42,666 nt of DNA, taken from NCBI GenBank assembly GCA_028722515.1, contig JAQYGS010000029.1, forward strand, positions 1 to 42,666, written 5' to 3'. Made by a program: the position numbers and the translations under genes. Below, one piece after another: positions 37,882 through 42,666 of the stretch; the stretch's first letter is position 1, and each line of letters opens with the position of its first letter. The stretch is from Clostridia bacterium. Lineage in GTDB: Bacteria > Bacillota > Clostridia > Lachnospirales > Lachnospiraceae. The notes beneath the pieces were generated by a model that was given only the letters and a program-made list of their open reading frames with translations, did not search any database and had not been told where the DNA came from.

Positions 37882-37920
37882 ACAGCCGCTTCATAGTCTT
37901 TCAGGTTATGAAGCGGCTGT
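37882..37920. terminator. Bidirectional terminator between ferredoxin and MerR genes
   Basis: ACAGCCGCTTCATA / TATGAAGCGGCTGT followed by TTTTTT. Confidence 0.9.
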
Positions 37921-37923
37921 TTT

Positions 37924-38451
37924 TTATTTTATGGAAAAGTGCTTTTTTCTGGTTTTTCTTTCCTGAGTAGCTGCAGCTTCTTTTCTGGCAAGCTGCCGGC
38001 TGCGGATAGCTTCATCCAGATTTCTGCATCTGTCTTCTCCCGTTTTTTTCATCTGCATTTCCTGAGTAATCAATCGTTCCAGGATTTTCTGAAATTCCAC
38101 AATTTTATCCTTATTTACAGTACGGTTCATTTTATCATCATCTTTTCCCACTTCCCTGGCAGATTTCTCTGCCTCTGATTCTCCTTCAATAAGTTTCACC
38201 CTGCTCTGTGCACTCCCAGGCGGTATCTGAGAAATCTTGGGAAGCACTTCTTTAATAGCACGCAGCTGAAGTCCCCGGTTCTTAAGTTCTCTGATATTGG
38301 CAAAAAGCGTAATATCATATCCGGTGTAGTAACGATGTCCCTGTTCATTTCTGTGTATGCGAAGTTCAAGTTCCTCTTCCCAATAACGCAGAACATAAGC
38401 CTTTATCCCAAGAATTTCGGATGCCTGAGTCACAGTATATCGCTGCTCCAT
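37924..38451 (-). CDS. MerR family transcriptional regulator
   Basis: MEQRYTVTQASEILGIKAYVLRYWEEELELRIHRNEQGHRYYTGYDITLFANIRELKNRGLQL; start at 38451 after SD GGAGGGG. Confidence 0.9.
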   Translation of the reverse strand: MEQRYTVTQASEILGIKAYVLRYWEEELELRIHRNEQGHRYYTGYDITLFANIRELKNRGLQLRAIKEVLPKISQIPPGSAQSRVKLIEGESEAEKSAREVGKDDDKMNRTVNKDKIVEFQKILERLITQEMQMKKTGEDRCRNLDEAIRSRQLARKEAAATQERKTRKKHFSIK

Positions 38452-38540
38452 ACTACCCCTCCTGTCACGTTTAATTATAGGGGGGCTAAACAAAGATTGC
38501 AAGAAATTTTCATTGACACCATTTTCTATTTAATTTTATA

Positions 38541-38576
38541 AAAAAACAGCAGTTGACAGTTCAACTGCTGTTTTTT
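38541..38576 (-). terminator. Terminator overlapping the dnaB stop region
   Basis: AAAAAACAGCAGTTGA / TCAACTGCTGTTTTTT 16-bp perfect arms. Confidence 0.9.
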
Positions 38577-39903
38577 ATTTTTTCATATTTACAAACTGGG
38601 TATATTTAGGAAGCCATACAAGCTCAACAGTTCCAATGGGACCGTTTCTCTGCTTGGCAATAATAATTTCCGCAATATCCTTTTTCTCTGTATCTTTGTG
38701 ATAGTAATCATCTCTGTATATGAACATAACTACATCTGCATCCTGTTCAATGGCTCCTGACTCTCGAAGGTCAGACAGCATAGGTCTGTGGTCAGGCCTC
38801 TGTTCCACAGAACGGTTAAGCTGTGACAGAGCAATGACAGGAATGTCCAGCTCTCTTGCAAGTGCCTTGAGAGAACGGGAAATATCTGAGATTTCCTGCT
38901 GACGGGAATCACTTTTTCCACTCCCGCTCATGAGCTGGATATAGTCGATCATTACGATTCCCAGATTATGCTCCAGTTTATACTTTCTGCATTTTGAACG
39001 CAGCTGGGCAATGGAAATACCCGGAGTATCATCTATGATGAGATTAGACTTACCGATAATATCTGCTCCTTCCACCAGTTTGGTCCAGTCTTCGTCTTTC
39101 AGATTACCGGTACGCATATTCTGGGAATCCACATGGGACTCCATTGCAAGAAGACGGTTCACCAGCTGTTCCTTAGACATTTCAAGACTGAAAATAGCTA
39201 CCGTAATATCTTTTCTGAAGGCCATATACTGGGCTATATTAAGAACAAATGCAGTTTTTCCCATAGATGGACGGGCGGCAATAAGAATAAGATCGGAAGC
39301 ATGCATGCCGGATGTTTTATAATCCAGATCAACAAATCCTGTAGGAAGACCAGTAACAGATCCCTTTAGTTTAGATGCCTTCTCAATATTATTAATGGCA
39401 TTTAATACCACCTGCTGAATTGGAACAAAATCCTCACTGTTTCTTCTCTGAAGAACCTGGAAGATTTTTTTCTCTGCCTCATTCAGAATGACTTCTGTGC
39501 TTTCTTTTTCCAGATAACAGGTATTCTCTATTTCTTCATTAACTTTAATAAGGCGGCGAAGCACTGCTTTTTCACTGACAATATTGGCATAATATTTAAC
39601 ATTTGCAGAAGTGGGCACTGTAGAGATCAGATCTCTTACATACTCCATACTGCTGATATCAGGCGGAAGCTCTTTCTCCTTTAACCGGTTCTGAAGAGTG
39701 ATCAGATCAACCGGTTTACCTTCATTACAGAGTTCCACCATTGCATCAAAGATAATACCATACTGTTTCTGATAAAAGTCATCACTGGTAAGAATTTCCG
39801 ATGCTACAAGAATAGCATCCCGATCCATGATCATAGAGCCTATGACAGACTGCTCTGCTTCAATACTATGGGGAAGAATTCTTTTTATAAGCGCTTCTTC
39901 CAT
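38575..39903 (-). CDS. dnaB: Replicative DNA helicase DnaB
   Basis: LPHSIEAEQSVIGSMIMD; LILIAARPSMGKTAFVLNIAQ Walker A; SDLRESGAIEQDADVVMFIYRDDYY. Confidence 0.97.
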   Translation of the reverse strand: MEEALIKRILPHSIEAEQSVIGSMIMDRDAILVASEILTSDDFYQKQYGIIFDAMVELCNEGKPVDLITLQNRLKEKELPPDISSMEYVRDLISTVPTSANVKYYANIVSEKAVLRRLIKVNEEIENTCYLEKESTEVILNEAEKKIFQVLQRRNSEDFVPIQQVVLNAINNIEKASKLKGSVTGLPTGFVDLDYKTSGMHASDLILIAARPSMGKTAFVLNIAQYMAFRKDITVAIFSLEMSKEQLVNRLLAMESHVDSQNMRTGNLKDEDWTKLVEGADIIGKSNLIIDDTPGISIAQLRSKCRKYKLEHNLGIVMIDYIQLMSGSGKSDSRQQEISDISRSLKALARELDIPVIALSQLNRSVEQRPDHRPMLSDLRESGAIEQDADVVMFIYRDDYYHKDTEKKDIAEIIIAKQRNGPIGTVELVWLPKYTQFVNMKK

Positions 39904-39924
39904 ATTAAATACCTCCCTGAAGTA

Positions 39925-40371
39925 TTATGCTTCTTTCACCCATACCTTCAGGGTTCCTGTTACCTTTGGATGAAGCCGTACAGGTACAAGAGTTACACCC
40001 AGATTTCTGATTGGTTCAGACAACTGAAGCTTCTTCTTGTCAATATCCAGATTCAGCTGTTTTTTGACCGCCTCTGAAATTTCTTTGGAAGAAACGGAAC
40101 CAAATGTTTTTCCCCCTTCTCCTGTTTTCAGAGTAAGTATAACCTGTTTGCTTTCCAGGTCTTTTGCAAAAGCCTGCGCTGCCTCATAAACTTCCTGTGC
40201 GACTTTTTCTTCATTTGCTTTCTTAAGTTTCAGATCATTAAGGTTCTTAGGTGTTGCTTCCAGACCCAATTTTTTCGCAATTATGACATTTCTTGCATAT
40301 CCGTCACTTATATCTACAATCTGTCCTTTTTTTCCAAGGGTTTTTACATCTTCAAGTAAGATTACTTTCAT
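39925..40371 (-). CDS. rplI: 50S ribosomal protein L9
   Basis: MKVILLEDVKTLGKKGQIVDISDGYARNVIIAKKLGLEAT. Confidence 0.97.
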   Translation of the reverse strand: MKVILLEDVKTLGKKGQIVDISDGYARNVIIAKKLGLEATPKNLNDLKLKKANEEKVAQEVYEAAQAFAKDLESKQVILTLKTGEGGKTFGSVSSKEISEAVKKQLNLDIDKKKLQLSEPIRNLGVTLVPVRLHPKVTGTLKVWVKEA

Positions 40372-42419
40372 TTAATATTTTCCTCCTGATAAACCTGATC
40401 AATAATGTCTTTTATCACCTTTTCTGTTTCAGCAACAGATGCCTTTACCTGGGCACCGGCAATATTCAGATGTCCGCCGCCGCCGATCTTCTCCATCATA
40501 ACCTGTACATTTATTTCATCAATTGCGCGGGCACTGATATACACTTCATGATTGTACTGCGTCATAACAAAAGATGCTTTCACCCCTGCAATATTCAGAA
40601 GCTCATTAGCTGCCTGTGCGCCAACCACAGTAGGGCTCTCCAGCCCCTCAGAAGGACATCTGGCAATTGCAAAACAGTCTCTGTATATTTCCGCTGTACG
40701 TACTGCCTCAGCACGGGCCTTATAGGAGTCCAGATTGTCTCTGAGAAGTTTACGCACTCTGGTCACATCGGCACCGCTTCTTCTCAGAAAAGCAGCCGCC
40801 TCAAAGGTACGGACTCCTGCACGGGTAGTAAAATTATTGGTATCAATAATAATGCCGGCATAGATACAATCCGCTTCAATATAGCGGATACGCAGATTAT
40901 CTGAAAAATACTGCAGGATCTCAGCCACCATCTCACATGTGGAAGAAGCATATGGTTCCACATAGGAAAGCACTGCATTCTCAATTACCTCGCTGCCCCT
41001 TCTGTGATGGTCAAGAACCACTATGGTTTTTGTCATGGAAAGGAGATCCTGGCATTCCGTATAACTTGGTCTGTTTGTATCAACCACAACCACAACCGTA
41101 TTATTGTCCACCAGTTCTTTTGCTCTGGCGCTGTCAATAAACATGGACGGTTCATAATCCGGATTATTTATATATCCGGCCATTAAAGGTTTAATAGAGG
41201 TTGTAGGATCATTAACAACAATATGAACCGGTTTGCCCAGTGTCTTACCTGCACGGTAAATTCCAATGGCAGCGCCAAGTGCATCAACATCTGTGATCTT
41301 ATGACCCATAACCACAACCCGGTCTTTGGTGCTCATAAATTCCTTCAGAGCCTGCGCCTTCACTCTGGCCTTTACACGGGTGGTCTTCTCAACCTGCTGT
41401 GCCTTTCCTCCAAAATATGTGATATTGTCACCATTTTTAATGACAACCTGGTCGCCTCCACGGCCCAGTGCCATTTCAATGGCGATTCTGGAATATTCAT
41501 AGTTCTGAATATAAGTAGCTGCATTAAGACCAATACCAATACTTAAGGTCACTGCCATTTCATTTCCAATATTTACAGTCTTAACCTCATCCAGAATGTG
41601 AAAACGCTGTTCCTGCATAGCCTTAAGAGAACTCTGCCGCATGATCAGGAAGTACTTATCTTTCTCAAGCTTCTTGACAAGACCATCAAAATTGGAAAAA
41701 TATTTTGTAATTTTCCTGTCGATGAGAGCAATTAAAAGTGAACGCCGTACATCTTCCACACTCTCCAGTGCCTCTTCATAATTGTCCAGATAGGCAAGTG
41801 CAACTACAAGTTTATTATCTTCTATCTTCTGGATAGATTCTTTCAGCTGGGTCTCATCATAGAGATATACAGCAATAAGATTTACGTTCTGTTGATTTTC
41901 GTCAAAAAGCTCACTGTTGGAAATAACTTCTCCAAGAGAAACTCTCTGCATGGAAACTCTGTAAATCTTTTCTCCAAAATGAATACTCACTTCACTGATC
42001 TCTGCTTTATTCTCCTCAGGAAGCTTATCCCGGGTAATTTCGGGAAAAACAGAGCTGATATTTTTTCTGTAAAACTGATCTTTTCCAGTAAGTTTCGAAA
42101 AGACCTTATTAGACCATATCATTCTGCCATGCATATCCATTATGGCATAGGGCAGGGAAAGTTCTTCAAGAATCTTCTTCTCCAGAACATCATACTGATT
42201 GGCAAAGGCAATAAGATCATTAATAACAAATGGTTTGTGGCAGCGCAGAACAGCAACTGCAATCCCAATATAGATCAATATTCCAACTGTTACAATAATG
42301 CCTGATTTTACACTTGTAAAATACACCAGAATATTAAGCACTGCCAGAAAAATAGATAATATAAGAGGCCATCTCATAAATGCTCTCATATGTCCGTTTA
42401 ATTTCAGTTTATCATACAT
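40368..42419 (-). CDS. gdpP: Cyclic-di-AMP phosphodiesterase GdpP-like (TM-PAS-degenerate GGDEF-DHH/DHHA1)
   Basis: Two N-terminal TMs; GHKITDVDALGAAIGIYRAGK and VVLDHHRRGSEVIENAV DHH motifs; GGGGHLNIAGAQV DHHA1 motif; adjacent to rplI. Confidence 0.94.
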   Translation of the reverse strand: MYDKLKLNGHMRAFMRWPLILSIFLAVLNILVYFTSVKSGIIVTVGILIYIGIAVAVLRCHKPFVINDLIAFANQYDVLEKKILEELSLPYAIMDMHGRMIWSNKVFSKLTGKDQFYRKNISSVFPEITRDKLPEENKAEISEVSIHFGEKIYRVSMQRVSLGEVISNSELFDENQQNVNLIAVYLYDETQLKESIQKIEDNKLVVALAYLDNYEEALESVEDVRRSLLIALIDRKITKYFSNFDGLVKKLEKDKYFLIMRQSSLKAMQEQRFHILDEVKTVNIGNEMAVTLSIGIGLNAATYIQNYEYSRIAIEMALGRGGDQVVIKNGDNITYFGGKAQQVEKTTRVKARVKAQALKEFMSTKDRVVVMGHKITDVDALGAAIGIYRAGKTLGKPVHIVVNDPTTSIKPLMAGYINNPDYEPSMFIDSARAKELVDNNTVVVVVDTNRPSYTECQDLLSMTKTIVVLDHHRRGSEVIENAVLSYVEPYASSTCEMVAEILQYFSDNLRIRYIEADCIYAGIIIDTNNFTTRAGVRTFEAAAFLRRSGADVTRVRKLLRDNLDSYKARAEAVRTAEIYRDCFAIARCPSEGLESPTVVGAQAANELLNIAGVKASFVMTQYNHEVYISARAIDEINVQVMMEKIGGGGHLNIAGAQVKASVAETEKVIKDIIDQVYQEENIK

Positions 42420-42530
42420 GATTTTCTTTCCGTTCTTTATTCTTTATAGGCTAAAATATAAAAATCTGCATCATTTGACTCCACCAGCCTATTATAACAG
42501 ATTTATTCTGATTTTACCATATTAAAGCCT

Positions 42531-42565
42531 AAAAAAGAATACCGCTATCTTTCCAGACAGCGGTA
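42531..42565 (-). terminator. Terminator after rpsR
   Basis: TACCGCT...AGCGGTA hairpin followed on the minus strand by TTCTTTTTT. Confidence 0.8.
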
Positions 42566-42576
42566 CATAAATTTCA

Positions 42577-42666
42577 TTAATCCTGGATATATGGCATCAT
42601 AGACATATGACGTGCTCTCTTAATGGCAACTGTCAGTGCTCTCTGATGTTTTGCGCAGTTTCCAGT
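42577..42666 (-). CDS. rpsR: 30S ribosomal protein S18 (C-terminal part)
   Basis: Minus translation ...TGNCAKHQRALTVAIKRARHMSMMPYIQD*; runs off the window end. Confidence 0.92.
   Translation of the reverse strand, partial: TGNCAKHQRALTVAIKRARHMSMMPYIQD

Overview
Chromosomal window from a low-GC Firmicute. The gene content (SpoIIE/YabP/YabQ/CotS, YesMN-type regulation, a DUF2298 pair) looks Lachnospiraceae-like, but that taxonomic call is inference. Almost all genes lie on the minus strand. In minus-strand order from high coordinates the window holds: rpsR (partial), gdpP, rplI, dnaB and a MerR regulator; a small 4Fe-4S ferredoxin (+), a DUF1858 protein and mecA (+); a short accessory interval with a small ORF and a strongly structured multi-hairpin element (about 35.5-36.0 kb); GH18, a CwlD-like amidase and two overlapping polytopic DUF2298/GT-C-like proteins; sua5/ywlC, rpiB, dCMP deaminase, proS, cca and cotS-like; phosphoglucomutase; the conserved hup-rqcP-yabP-yabQ-divIC-spoIIE-tilS-hpt-ftsH block; a carbohydrate-utilisation locus (GH13, class II aldolase, ABC transporter, YesNM-type two-component system, second solute-binding lipoprotein); an L,D-transpeptidase; and a partial nitroreductase. 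No rRNA, tRNA, CRISPR array, prophage or intact transposase was recognised. The best candidates for something undescribed are (i) the ~180-250 bp multi-hairpin element at 35508-35760 with alternative pairings, lying directly behind a 56-91 aa orphan ORF, (ii) a SpoIIE lacking its polytopic membrane domain, preceded by a Spo0A-box/21-bp-spacer promoter, and (iii) an A8 slippery run in the yabQ/divIC overlap.
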